Source: Malachius bipustulatus (taxonomy: Eukaryota > Arthropoda > Insecta > Coleoptera > Melyridae). From it: a DNA stretch of 64,000 bases. The DNA lies in the NCBI GenBank assembly GCA_910589415.1, contig OU342632.1:18603507-18667506 (forward strand), given 5' to 3'. This document shows, one piece after another, positions 35,571-46,299 of this stretch. Made by a program: the position numbers and the translations under genes. Below the pieces are notes generated by a model. That model worked only from the letters and a program-made list of their open reading frames with translations, was not told where the DNA came from and ran no database searches. Every line of letters begins with the position of its first letter. Position 1 is the first letter of the stretch.

Positions 35571-36030
35571 ATTCCCACCCTGAAGTCCTATAGAATATTT
35601 GAATTGCTTGAAATTACTCCCGCCCTGAATCTCTAGCTTGAAATACGTTGAACAAAAAGGCTGCCATGATTCTAGCCCCTTTAAGCTTTAAAACTCATGA
35701 TGATTTACCGTGTGGTCGTGATCGTCTAGTTTTGAAACTAGACGTTGTGTTGTAACCCCATGATGCTCGTTCTGAGAAAATGCTAAGAAATACTCAAATT
35801 AGCCAATGATTGAGAGAAAGGTAAACGTTTGTCTTGGTAATGCGTGTAATACCTGTAAAAAAAGACATAGCGGTCACGTACAAAATTAAAAAGGCAGGCT
35901 TTGTGGGTGGAGGTCTAATCGACTTTATACTTTCCCAGCTTCAATAAATAATTAAATAGCAAACATTGCTTAATCAAAGCTAATGGTTTTGATACTAAAT
36001 AACCTTCGAATGAATAAATAAATAAGATTT
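35571..36030 (+). repeat. Unclassified dispersed repeat, copy C
   Basis: Contains the cccgccctgaatctctagctt, gtgatcgtctagttt and tactcaaattagccaatgattgagagaaagg blocks of copy A. Its later part (aatacctgtaaaaaaagacatag; aaccttcgaatgaataaataa) instead matches copy D at 55930-56070. Confidence 0.65.
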
Positions 36031-37385
36031 ATTTCAAATGACAGGTTTTACAGTTGACAGTCTATCTACAAACTTGTTAACAAAAAGAAGTCAAATTCAA
36101 TAAGAGCATCCTGACCCCTTTTCAGCTGGCATCGCTCTTTGAGCTCGTTCATGTTTAAGTTATGGTGAAACATACCTGTTGATCGCCTCGGAAAATAAGA
36201 CAACAGTTCCTAGGTGTTTGCACTTCTTTGTGAATTAAGTAAGTAGGTAGATCCTTTACGTTTCTATTTTTACGCTTTAATTCTCACTTCGTTTTGGCGT
36301 TAGGTTAAACTTTCCGATCGCGTTCTCCAAAACGACTAGTTAAGCGACTGAAATATATAACCCAAACAAACGAGTAAGATACCTATTAAATAAACTTTCC
36401 AGGTTTATTGCAAGCGAGATTTATAAAGACCAGTAATTCTAAATTACCGCCTCTAGCAGACGAATTTCAAAGGAAAACACTACTCGGATTAAATCCCACT
36501 GAAGGGTAGAAAATTCATTTGAGAGAGAGGACTAAAATAATTGTCGATAAAATGATGAGATACACTGTTCGAGATAAAAGACATATACGCTCCGGAGATA
36601 GGCCTATTTCTTGTAATTCGCGTAATGTTCACTTTAATTAAATTCCTGCTAAATACAACAATTGAAACATGTTTCTAAACTTCGATTCATTAAAGAACCA
36701 ACTTTAGTTGTCGAGTTACATACAATAATAATTGTCATTGACTACTGAGAGTTATTGAGTACGTTAATAAAATAACTTTAATCGTACAATCTGGGACTTT
36801 GTTAGTTTCCAATGGCATTCATTACAATAAACGGTATGTAAATAGGCTTATCGTGAGAGAGCCTTATTTAATTTCTATTCCCTGTTTACCAAGTATTTTT
36901 CCCACCGGTAATTTTCTCTGTTTCACATTATTTACGACGATAAACATCTATTTTATGTTGTTTATGTTAGCCACCCTAAGACTGTGACTGAGCCACTTAA
37001 CGATTCCTTTGGGCGGCCTCGAGTTGATATTGTGGCGTGGCTGCCATACCTCTGGGTCGCGGAAATGAGAGAAATGAGATGATTTTACCATTTACCATAT
37101 TTAAGGGCACCATTTACGGAGAGTGAGTTTTATGATCCATTATTATCACGTAAGCTGAAGCTAAAAATCTTCTGGACATGATGGTGTTCCTTTAATTGTA
37201 TCTTCTGAGTTATCTGGTCCATTTTGAGACATTTCCCGAAACTCCAAAACTGGAGTTGTGTTTGAAAAAGGGTGCTTCGAGTGCGTTGGAGGATTTACAT
37301 GGATCGCCTTCATGGATCGCCTTCTGGGGCTTCTTACCAAATATATCCTTCTTATGAAGCGGTAGCACGGTAGCACATTTCTTCT
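36031..37385. other. AT-rich DNA, no gene
   Basis: Nothing recognised beyond chance short frames. Confidence 0.5.
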
Positions 37386-37690
37386 GTTGCGTTATAGTGC
37401 TCCGCAGTTCGTCAATAGGTGACGAATTATCTCGTTTTCTTCCCCGCAGAATCTGTAAACGTCATATCTTTTTCTATGCCAAGTTTCCTCAGGTGTTCAT
37501 TGAGCTTGAAAGGAGCTGTTACGAATCCTGTTAGCATTCTGAGACTTCCTTTGTCGAGAGTCAAGAGTTTTCTTGACCTTTCTCGCTGCTTGGATTGCCT
37601 CAAGCCTGAGAAGTTTTTCTCAGTTTACCTTTTTCCTTTTGGAGTCTGCTTTGAAGAACGTTTCTTCAAGGCTACTGGATGGCTCTGAAT
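37386..37690 (-). pseudogene. Second, older copy of the RNase H-type LINE 3' region
   Basis: The plus-strand text matches 4500-4830: ccgcagaatctg, atgyctaacttcctcaggtgttc, gagcttg, gaatcctgttagcattctgagac, ctttgtcgagagtcaagag and cttcaaggctactgg. It lies on the same (minus) strand. It covers the zinc-knuckle and TGHCKL region of ORF2. Frame-breaking indels and a missing ~40-bp block make it a dead, older relative of the 4.3-kb element. Confidence 0.8.
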
Positions 37691-39175
37691 TTGAAAAATA
37701 AAAAACGGTGTAGCAGTAAACACACGTTGCAAGTTGCTCGACGTTTTTAAATAATTTCAATAAGAATAAGAATAATTAACAGAACATTAAGTATAGTAAT
37801 TAATAAATAATAATTAGGTACTTACCGGATCGTATACAAAGTTATATTTCATCAATAATTAAATTTGCTAACGCGAAGGGATAAATGGTGACTTGCCAGG
37901 TCGAGATATCTAGATAGAAAGAAAGAAGCAAGAAAAAAATCGTTGAGGGTGAAAATAAAACATCCAGTCAAGGGTAATCTGTAAACAATTTTGTAAACAA
38001 TCGCGCTTCCACATGGTGACTACGAACAGTCAAAATGACAGCCAGTCGTACACGATTAACCTGACAGCTTTCCATCCTTATCAAAATCCGGATGAACCAA
38101 AATTGTTTGTTTTCTTCCAAGCATTTATAGGTGTCTACATGAATCCAGAAAAACATACACATCTAGTCGCTCGCGATCTCGATCAGTTGCCTTGTATAAG
38201 TTTGCTCGGTGGGCGGCGGGCCTAAGAGATATATTACAACTCTTAGAAAGTTGCCTAACTTTTGATTGAAACAAACACGGAGCTAACTTTCCATGAACAT
38301 ACTAAAGTTCCTGTTGATCGAAATAAATAGAATTCCTAGTCATATTTGTTGAAAAGAGCTGCAAAATTTCTCAAAGCCATAAATCTTCCGTCACCAGAAC
38401 AGAGATAAAGATTGAAATATTTTAAAATGAATTTTTTATTCTCAAGTACCGAGAGATGATCTTTTTTATAACGGTTTGTATTTTTCAAAGATACATAAAT
38501 TTATTTCGCTCTACAAGAATTATTATTCTCGAAATAACACTGAGGAAAATTTTATGTTATTATTCCAATCTCCAAGAAATGACAGAGAGTATATAATAAC
38601 TGGTGAGTAATGAAGGATAAAGTCAAGATGGAGTTTTCCTTAGATAAAACTAATCTTCCTGATATCGCCCCAGTCGTTCGCTAGACTGGAATACAGGAAC
38701 TGACTCCGTTCCGGCTATTCGATGTTTACCATAATAGAGGTACCCATCAGTTTAGAAAATTTACGATTTCTCGAGAGTTTCCTTTATTAATTAATTATCT
38801 AAAGTTACACTATTCAAAGATCTTTTCTATAAAGTAATTTTTTTTCTACTCGAGTTTACCATATTTCTTTTTTATTTTATTAACAATTTAGTGGAAAAAG
38901 TTGCATTTTTGTTGTTTTATTAGCTTAGAAAAAAAAACTGATAAGACAATCTGGAATTGTAGAGAATTAAAATATGAAGAAAATGAGAGCCGAAACAATC
39001 CGATCGGTCGATTATTAAGAGAGAAATTAAAAAAAAAAACGAAAAAAGTAATTTTCCAAAATTTCGCAACGTCGACATTTTTTTAGTTGTAAAACCCAGA
39101 CGGTGTCAGATATTTAGTTTTCGCGTAATTGCCAATCAGAAGTTCTTTAAGCCATATTTTTGCAAACAGATCTGA
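37691..39175. other. AT-rich DNA, no gene
   Basis: No supported gene. An open frame at 38.01-38.22 kb has near-normal coding composition but no recognised domain and no splice context I can defend. Confidence 0.45.
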
Positions 39176-39444
39176 AAAGTGACCGTCTTCAGTTATAAAA
39201 CGTCGTCCATCTTCGTTTTCCATTTAAATGCTGGAAAAACTGGTAAAAATTACGCGAAAAAATGAGAGAAAACGCGTCCAAACGCTCCTAGCGGCTGTTG
39301 TTCTACCCCCTTAACGACCGCTGTCGCGCGCTCGGCCGTTTTCCCTCATATTTGCGCGCAGTTTTTACCAGTTTTTATCAGTTTTTCAGCGATTAAATGG
39401 AAAACGAAGATGAACGACGTTTCATAACTGAAGACGGCCACTTT
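39176..39444. repeat. Inverted-repeat MITE-like element (~100-bp arms)
   Basis: The left arm, starting aaagtgaccgtcttcagttat, is matched by the inverted right arm ending actgaagacggccacttt. The arms share the cgtcgtyCATCTTCGTTTTCCATTTAA tract and a duplicated aaaactggtaaaaa phrase, with ~15% divergence. The GC-rich core (ctgtcgcgcgctcggc) is unpaired. No transposase. Confidence 0.75.
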
Positions 39445-39506
39445 CCAAATCCAGATAAATTCGAATTGGACGATCTTCACCCCATCCAGCCTCGCTGCAA
39501 AATATG

Positions 39507-39999
39507 ATATTGTTACGGGTCTCACAATAAATAAATCACCACCAAAGTCTGCAAATCTTTATTGACCAAATTATAACATCTAATTAATAATAAACACACA
39601 CACAGCTGACTACACTACTACTCTTGTACTTGTCTGTTATTTAAACCGCTATACTGTCACTACTGGCTTCCTTACTTCACACTTCACTTCATTACTGCTC
39701 TGTCTATACTTCAGTCTTCACTGCTTCACGTTCAACGTCCGGACTACTACTGTTCCACGCAGCCGCAGGCTGTCCTTATATAGTCCCCCGACGCATCAGT
39801 AGTCACGTTCTAGTAGGTACATTCTCGACTCTTGTAGATTGCAGAAATCCCATCGGCCGTCAACACGTCATTCCAGACCTGCGTCGAACTGTCGCGAACG
39901 TGTCATTGACTAATCCAGTAGGTAAACAAAGAAAATGGTGGACTAGAATGTTAAAGAAGTAACTGCCAGAATTTCTCCAGAGCGGTCTCGTTATAATAT
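39507..39999 (-). mobile_element. Probable solo LTR, ~485 bp, minus orientation
   Basis: The sequence starts tgttacgggtctcac at 39511. On the minus strand it has ctatataagg (about 39774-39783) upstream of caataaag (about 39558), the order of a TATA box and polyadenylation signal in an LTR. Candidate 4-bp duplications atat flank 39511-39995. The right end reads ...gttata instead of ...taaca, so that boundary is less sure. No internal region follows. Confidence 0.55.
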
Positions 40000-41739
40000 G
40001 AAGAACTTTTGATTGCAATTACACGAAAACTAATTATCCAATAGCGTCTGTTTCTTCGTGTTTTAATTCTCTACAATTCCTCCGTTTGGACTATTTACAT
40101 TCTCGTCTCGGAATGGATAATGTATTGTTTCTTTTGCAATCACTCGTATGAGACCAAACATGGGAGCTGAAATAAATTTTTTGAAACACTTTTGAAACCT
40201 TTTTTTTAAACGTTTTTGAATAATATATGAAACATTTCTTGAGAGACGCTAATCCGGCACAAGTTTTACGATATCTCCAGGTAGCTTTGCCATGTGTATT
40301 TGCTGGGTTGTTTCACTAAAGCTTCTAATGAAAAATGTTTCCAATGAAACGTTTCTAAAAGAGTACACTTGGAACATAATTTCAACTGAAACGTTTTCGA
40401 GGGCGGATTAACGTTTCATAAACGTCTCTGCATTGTTGCAGAGACCAAACGTTTCAAGCTATCGTGTCTTCGTTTCAGCAACGTTAGGAGATACAGTTCT
40501 TTGCACAGTGGATTGCCTCATCAGTTTTGTTTTATAAACAAAAAAGCGGTTTTTTGCTCTATTGTAAGAAAATTATAAAAAAAAAATTTATTGGCTTGAG
40601 TCAAACTTGTTTTGTAAACACTTTGACTAGAGAATAACTCGCATTTTTATGTAGTTATTCGAGATAATATTCATTATTCAGTAAAAGTAATACTGACTTG
40701 AAATTTGATTAGCTATATCATTGATGTCTTATAATTTTAGCACCCTTTTGATGTAAATAAGATTTTCCTATATTGGAAAGCTGAATCAGGAATTCAGGGT
40801 ATGTTCCCATGTTCAACTTTACTTTGAAACCAGCCACACGGTATTAAAACACCAAAGGTAGACATTCGATACGCATTTCAGAGATTCCCCAGGCAGTCAA
40901 TCTGTTCTGATCTCGAATACGGTCAGAAGTCTATTGCATATTTAACATCGGCATTTAACCGAGACAATGGGTAAGATCGTTCACGGCTTTATCTGGCGGC
41001 GAATGACTGAGCCGAGATAGATAAATTCAAAAAAACAAGCTAATGGCAGTTTTGGAATACCGAAGTTAATTCTATTTGCCGAGAGTTCAGTAATCGATGT
41101 TATCTCTGGATCTTAATTGATGTCGCATATTTGTCTTTTTCTATGTCCGCTTTTCACGATTTTCGTGTCCTGTTCTGTCTGGCCTTCTAATTGCTATTAA
41201 AAGCTGAACTGTTTGAAGTAGCTTCTTCTTAAATTTTGTAAAGGCACTCTCAACCACGAGAGACAATTTAGCTATTATTTCGGTGCTCCCAGCTATTACC
41301 AACTTCAATTTGATAATATTCTAGCCTCTTATTATTAGTCTAGAATTATCTGGTATTAGTGATATCATTATTACGGGGATATTCGTGTGGTATTCGCCTG
41401 AATGCATAAAATAGTCTCTTCTATCGAATCAATATTTTCGCATTTTTTGCAAATGATTGACCTGTGCTTGCGTTGAATTTGTCTGTGCATTCGCCAAATA
41501 CTCAATAATTTTTCTGGTGTCATCAGTTCGTAAATAAATACCTTTTGCGACATTCATATCGCCCCCATTCTATTTCAACAATCCATTTGCTCGCTGTAAT
41601 GTTCGAAATACCTGGTCTCAATAAATTCATCACATTGTTCAGCACATTCACCACTTAATATGTTACATTATTGAAACTTTCAAGTTTCCATTTCATTGCG
41701 TGTGCCATTCATATACCTATGAGGTTGACGAAAGAGATG
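40000..41739. other. AT-rich DNA, no gene
   Basis: Positions 40150-40500 repeat gaaacgttt-type phrases in both orientations (for example aacgtttcataaacgtctctgc), perhaps a decayed foldback element. No coding sequence recognised. attgcgtgtgccattcat at about 41697 recalls a block of copy A. Confidence 0.45.
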
Positions 41740-41991
41740 ACAAATAAGTTCGTTCGTTGCAAAACGCTCCGAAAATACTTGGGCTAGCCATTTATTGTGA
41801 GAAAGGAGATATTATTAAAATCCAAAGAAAACTCTTATACTAGGTGTGAAATTGAAATGAATGAAGAATATATTCAGAAAGAGGACATTTTATCTCTCTA
41901 TTTCAATGACTCATACATTAAATATTCTCATAGAATGAAAATTCTACCTTGATTGGAGCCAACGTACCACCTTTGATAGCAAGCGACTAAG

Positions 41992-42038
41992 ATAAATAAA
42001 TAAATAAATGAATAAATAAATAAATAAATAAATAAATG
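41992..42038 (+). repeat. (AAAT)n microsatellite
   Basis: About eleven near-perfect aaat units with one g substitution. Confidence 0.9.
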
Positions 42039-42320
42039 ATATAACAGAACTGCAAAAAGGACAGTCATCGATAACAATTTAGAAACAAATAAAGTTCATA
42101 TTTACCACAAAAAGTACTTCGTCGTTCGAATGTTACATGAAATATTACATGAGAACAAAATATCGTTTATGGTTCTAATAACTTTATCATTAGCCCTGTA
42201 TCCATAGTATCTTATACGCACACATAAAAATATAAATAAACAATGTGGTAAAATAACACGCCTTGATGTTGTCCTACTATCACGTTTGGAAGCATCGACG
42301 TTCAATTGAACTACAGACAC

Positions 42321-42442
42321 TGTAACGTACATTTTGTACGTACCGGCTAAATGCCAGCGACACGGAGACAACTGCGGTGCTCGCGCAATAAGTGAGTGAT
42401 GGTGGTTTTTAGTGCGACGGTACGTACAAAATGTACGTTACA
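42321..42442. mobile_element. 122-bp palindromic insertion, 24-bp TIRs, acac TSD
   Basis: It begins tgtaacgtacattttgtacg and ends with the exact reverse complement (cgtacaaaatgtacgttaca). The 24-bp arm holds its own palindrome (gtacattttgtac/gtacaaaatgtac). acac occurs directly on each side. In copy A of the host repeat (10325-10370) the corresponding place has no such insert, which supports recent insertion. The outer seven bases (TGTAACG/CGTTACA) equal those of the solo LTR at 28421. It is either a tiny MITE or a severely reduced LTR-type unit. Confidence 0.75.
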
Positions 42443-42660
42443 ACACTGACACTATTGATGAAGGCAAGTGAACCGTCACCGATAAGAAGAATAAAAGCAC
42501 CCCAGAGTTAACCCTTTGTTATAAACTGTTCATTGCAAGGGTGCCGGTGCATGAGATGAATTACAAAAGCAGTTGTAGATAGACGAATCATTTGCATGCG
42601 ATATTATTGGTTATTTGCATTTAAAACAATAGTAAATTGAATTAAATTGAATTAATGATA

Positions 42661-43384
42661 AAAAATCCCCAAAAATAATAATTATTATCCCGCAATCAAT
42701 TCAAATTAATGACACGAATCGTCTGCGTTAAATTAAATAACAATAAAATATTGGAGCGCCTTTTCCTTCAACAGGAGCACCTTTTCAGTCTTGACTAATT
42801 ATCAATTTAACATTTCTCTCCGAAACACAGCCCCTTAAACAGGGAACGTCTCAATAGAAATGCTGAAAAAATCAAAGTGAGCAAGTTCGGTAAATAATGT
42901 AAATAAGTTGGTTAAATAAAGTGTCGAATAAAGGAACATGACAGTTTTGTCTGTCTCTGTAAGGAACTTCCACGATCAACTCTGTGGGATCTCTAGAAGC
43001 GCCCGCATTCGCTGCCACAACCTGAAAACGACGATCGATGACCTCGAAAGTGGATGGAGTGAATGCGAACAGATTAGTGACAGTCGAGCTACCCTTATTG
43101 AGGCCATGATGATGAGGTGATATGAGATATCGGACACGCCTTTCCCAATGTGTGTAAAATACAAATCTAAATCCATTTCTACAGAGCCCTCTTTTCAAAA
43201 CCGGTAATCGCTTTAGGTGTGATATCCTGGATATCTGAATGCAGGAAATTTGATTTGTTAGGTATTTTTCATTGTTTTATTAAAAATTCACACAATACAT
43301 AATAATGTTGAAAATTCGAGCAAAAAAGGAATTTGGCTCGAAGAATCTTGAGTTTTAATTCAAAGATTAAAAAGGAAAGAGAAG
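42661..43384. other. Unassigned; open frames on both strands at 42.87-43.20 kb
   Basis: A 108-codon minus frame and a 60-codon plus frame overlap in a locally GC-richer stretch (about 42940-43130). Neither resembles a family I know. The plus frame has a helical, charged look like retroelement gag, but that is a guess. Confidence 0.3.
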
Positions 43385-45285
43385 GGGGGGGCTTAGAAAA
43401 GCACTATGAGGCCGATATTTTTTATGTGCATTCTTCGCCATCTTGAAAAAAGTGTTATTTTTTTGCAATAACTCGGCTATCCCTTCAGATACGAGAATTA
43501 TGACGGGATAAGATAATTTTTTGTTGCTTTTTTACTCTCTACAATAATTTAGGTAATTTACATTTTTCACCTAGCGGTTTTTTTCACCGAATGGAGCCGA
43601 AAGATACCATTACCGCTGTTCGTCGCAATGCGCAACCGACAGCACTAGCCCTATACAGAGTGCTCGACAAAATTACTATACCGTGCGATCGAAATGATCG
43701 CCACAGAAATAATTAATTAAATAGACAACGATTGGAACGGTTACTGAAATTGTTGAATGAACCGTTACATAGACAGATAGTCGCGTGTCACAATTCACAC
43801 GAGTGTGAAATTTCTTTTCCGCACGTGATACACACAGTACTTTTCCTACGACCACAATTTAACAGATTAATTATTTAACAAATTTAACACATAAATTATT
43901 TTTTCTGACAATGCTCTGCTTTTATGACCTTTTCTCCAATTTATGAAATGTTTATAAGCAGATTCGTATTTTTCTCTCGAAACTACAGGTAGCAAATTCA
44001 AAGAACACAAACCTGCTTGTTTTCTGACTTCAGGTGGTGTATTTTCTGCTTCAGATTTAGAGGAATTACATCCATTATAATGATAGGTACCTAACTAAAG
44101 ATTATTTTGTCAGACTACCTAGGTAAAGTAGGTATTATTTTCAATTCTACCAATGACTTTTTAATATTACTATTTGTATACTGTTAAATCATTGAATTCT
44201 ACCGACAATATTATTATTATTTATTATTAGACTCCGTATAAACTAAAAATAAGTGACGTGAGCGTGGAGACGTGGTAGATAATAACAATGATTTAAGAGA
44301 AGTTAGTATATCATTGATATGCAACTTCTACACAACGCAGGCGCTGTGCGTCGTCGATGGAAGTTAGTAGAGGTGTGCGAGTTATTTTCACGATCACGTT
44401 CGTGAATTTGATTTGAACGCTACTAATGCTGTTATTAGCGATCAACTCGTAAATTTTAATAATTACTGCCACAAGAGAATAATGAGTATATTTTATAGTC
44501 TTGTCGGGTTCTATGTTATCCCATTTGTGTTTATTTTATTACCTTGAAGCTTCAAATGAATAGTTATTCCATTAACAATAAGTAACAGTTGAGTTCTCAG
44601 TTACCGCCCATCACTATTGTTTACATTAAAACTGTACGGAAACGATTTTTGGCTATGCGTTATGTCACTTTGTCGCACAGTTTTGGATACGTGAGAAATC
44701 TGCTAGTTTGCGCACAAAAAACGATGCGCAAAGTAGTGTTTTGTATAGTGGTCGTTAGGAAAAAGTTTTTGTGTTATCATTTCATTGCATTGACTTTAAG
44801 AATAAAAATTACAACAAACAAAAACAAGAAAAAAATTTCAAGTCGTAGCCAAGTCTATTACAAAAATAACACTACAAAATGAAAACTTTTTCCCTTTTTC
44901 TCGAAAATGGTTAAACTACTGCCACAAAAACAACTTTTCAATCTTAACAAATGATCAATCTATGTAACGGTTCTTTCAATAATTTCAGTAACCGTTCCAG
45001 TCGTAGTCCATTCATCAGTTTATTATTTCTGTGACGATCATTATAGTGCTATCGGTTGTGCATCGCGACGGACGGCAATAATGGTATCTTTCGGCTTCAT
45101 TCGATGAAAAAACCGCTAGGTGAACAATGTGAATGAACTTAATTGTTGACAGTAAAAAAACAACAAAAAATATTTATTTTATGTTATTGAAAAAAAAAGC
45201 AAAATTTACCACTTTTTTCAATATGGCGAAGAATTCAAATAGGAAATCTCAGTCTCATAGCTTTTCTAAGCCCCCTGCACACAAT
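43385..45285. mobile_element. Long-TIR DNA element, ~1.9 kb, non-autonomous
   Basis: The left arm, from gggggcttagaaaagc, runs to about 43790 and matches the inverted right arm (about 44955-45285), which ends gcttttctaagccccc. Shared landmarks are ttcgccatcttgaaaaaagtg, tcacctagcggttttt, gccgaaagataccatt, gcgcaaccgacagcac, cgccacagaaataat and ggaacggttactgaaat. Weaker pairing continues inward (ttttcctacgaccac near 43860 against gtggtcgttaggaaaa near 44750). Total arm length is therefore 330-480 bp at ~80% identity. The interior has no transposase; its 97-codon plus frame (44589-44882) has no recognised domain. Target duplication unresolved. Confidence 0.75.
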
Positions 45286-45915
45286 ATTCAAAAAACAGCT
45301 ATCTCGGTTCATTTGAATTTCCAAATGTATGTAATGACTGGACTATTTTCATCATAAATTATTAATCGTGTGAGCAAACAAAAACGTAATTTGTGCTGCA
45401 GGTTTTGGGAAGGAAATTCAAGTCCGAGATTGAATCTATAAAACGGTATCTATAAAAAAGAAATCCTTCATTTTACAGCTTTAAAGATTCAATCTCAACG
45501 ATGCAATTTTTCTTCAAAGCAAATGTTATGTTTTCATTTTCTGACACGATGGAATGTAACTTTAACTTAGAATTCCAATTGGAATTCTAATTTTAGATGC
45601 AATGCCTGCATTTTAAGATCAGTACATGACACTCATTTTCAGGAGCGATTTTTATCAGGTTCTTTCTTGTTCACCTGAAACGCCAAAGTTTTAACATTTC
45701 AACATTCAGATTGGCCGTAAATCGCAACAGAAAACAGAGAGAACACCCATTTCGGACCTCTATGTAATCAGGCAAAGCTCTCGTCTCTTTCATCTCTTAT
45801 CCTTAAAATAAACCCTTGAGATGGCTATCAACCGAGAGTATTTTCCTTAATACTTCAATTCGTTAAATCTCGTTAGCCATGTGCTTGATATAATATCTCA
45901 TTTGATGTTTTTCAG
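45286..45915 (+). other. Intron sequence upstream of the Dpr exon
   Basis: AT-rich, no exon recognised. It ends in a typical acceptor (ctcatttgatgtttttcag) at 45915. Confidence 0.6.
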
Positions 45916-46118
45916 GCTGGAGCAGACCGAAAGCAGAGGGAGAAAGCAATTCCGTCGGCGACGAAGGAGGCGGATTCGTTGAGAACGCAGTCAACATGAA
46001 ACCACTAGTTATAGATCGAGGTCCATACTTTGAAAAAAGCGCCTCAAAGAATGTTACAGCCTTGGTAGGGAAAACAGCCTACTTGAATTGCCGAGTCAGA
46101 AATCTGGGAAATAGAACG
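45916..46118 (+). CDS. Internal exon of a Dpr-family Ig cell-surface receptor
   Basis: The 203-nt exon is bounded by tttttcag|gc and acg|gtaagt. The first two bases finish a split codon, and the exon ends in phase 0. From 45918 it encodes ~67 residues: a charged, low-complexity linker, then PYFEKSASKNVTALVGKT and AYLNCRVRNLGNRT. That is the start of the first immunoglobulin domain of the Dpr (defective proboscis extension response) family, including the first Ig cysteine (YLNC). Dpr proteins are GPI-anchored or membrane neuronal recognition molecules that bind DIP partners at insect synapses. The next exon would be expected to supply the tryptophan-containing VSWxRHRD strand and second cysteine. 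I could not find it, or an upstream signal-peptide exon, in this window, which fits the very long introns of dpr genes. Which of the ~20 dpr paralogues this is cannot be told from one exon. Confidence 0.9.
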
Positions 46119-46299
46119 GTAAGTCTGAATGTGCTAATACTGCGATACTTCCTGAAATGAAATGGTTTGAATTTTATTGCGGCGCCATAGTATTCAGGCA
46201 ATTTCTATACATAGAGTCACTTTAAAGTGTAATTTAGATTTAATACCTAATAGGAGTAGGTAAAATAATTTAGGTTATAATTATTTATGACGTTGAAAT

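Larger units (their letters stand above)
41740..42660 (+). repeat. Unclassified dispersed repeat, copy B
   Basis: Collinear with about 9965-10590 of copy A: aaaacgctccgaaaatact, gagaaaggagatattatta, acttcgtcgttc, taataactttat-attagccctgt, ataacacgcct, tgtcctactatcacgtttgg, gtgaaccgtcaccgataa, and gcatttaaaacaa. It is interrupted by an (AAAT)n tract and by the palindromic 122-bp insertion at 42321. Confidence 0.7.

Noticed and set aside
44589..44882. 97-codon plus-strand frame inside the long-TIR element
   Set aside because: Lysine-rich, AT-driven, no transposase motif, and the frame is partly inside the pairing arms.
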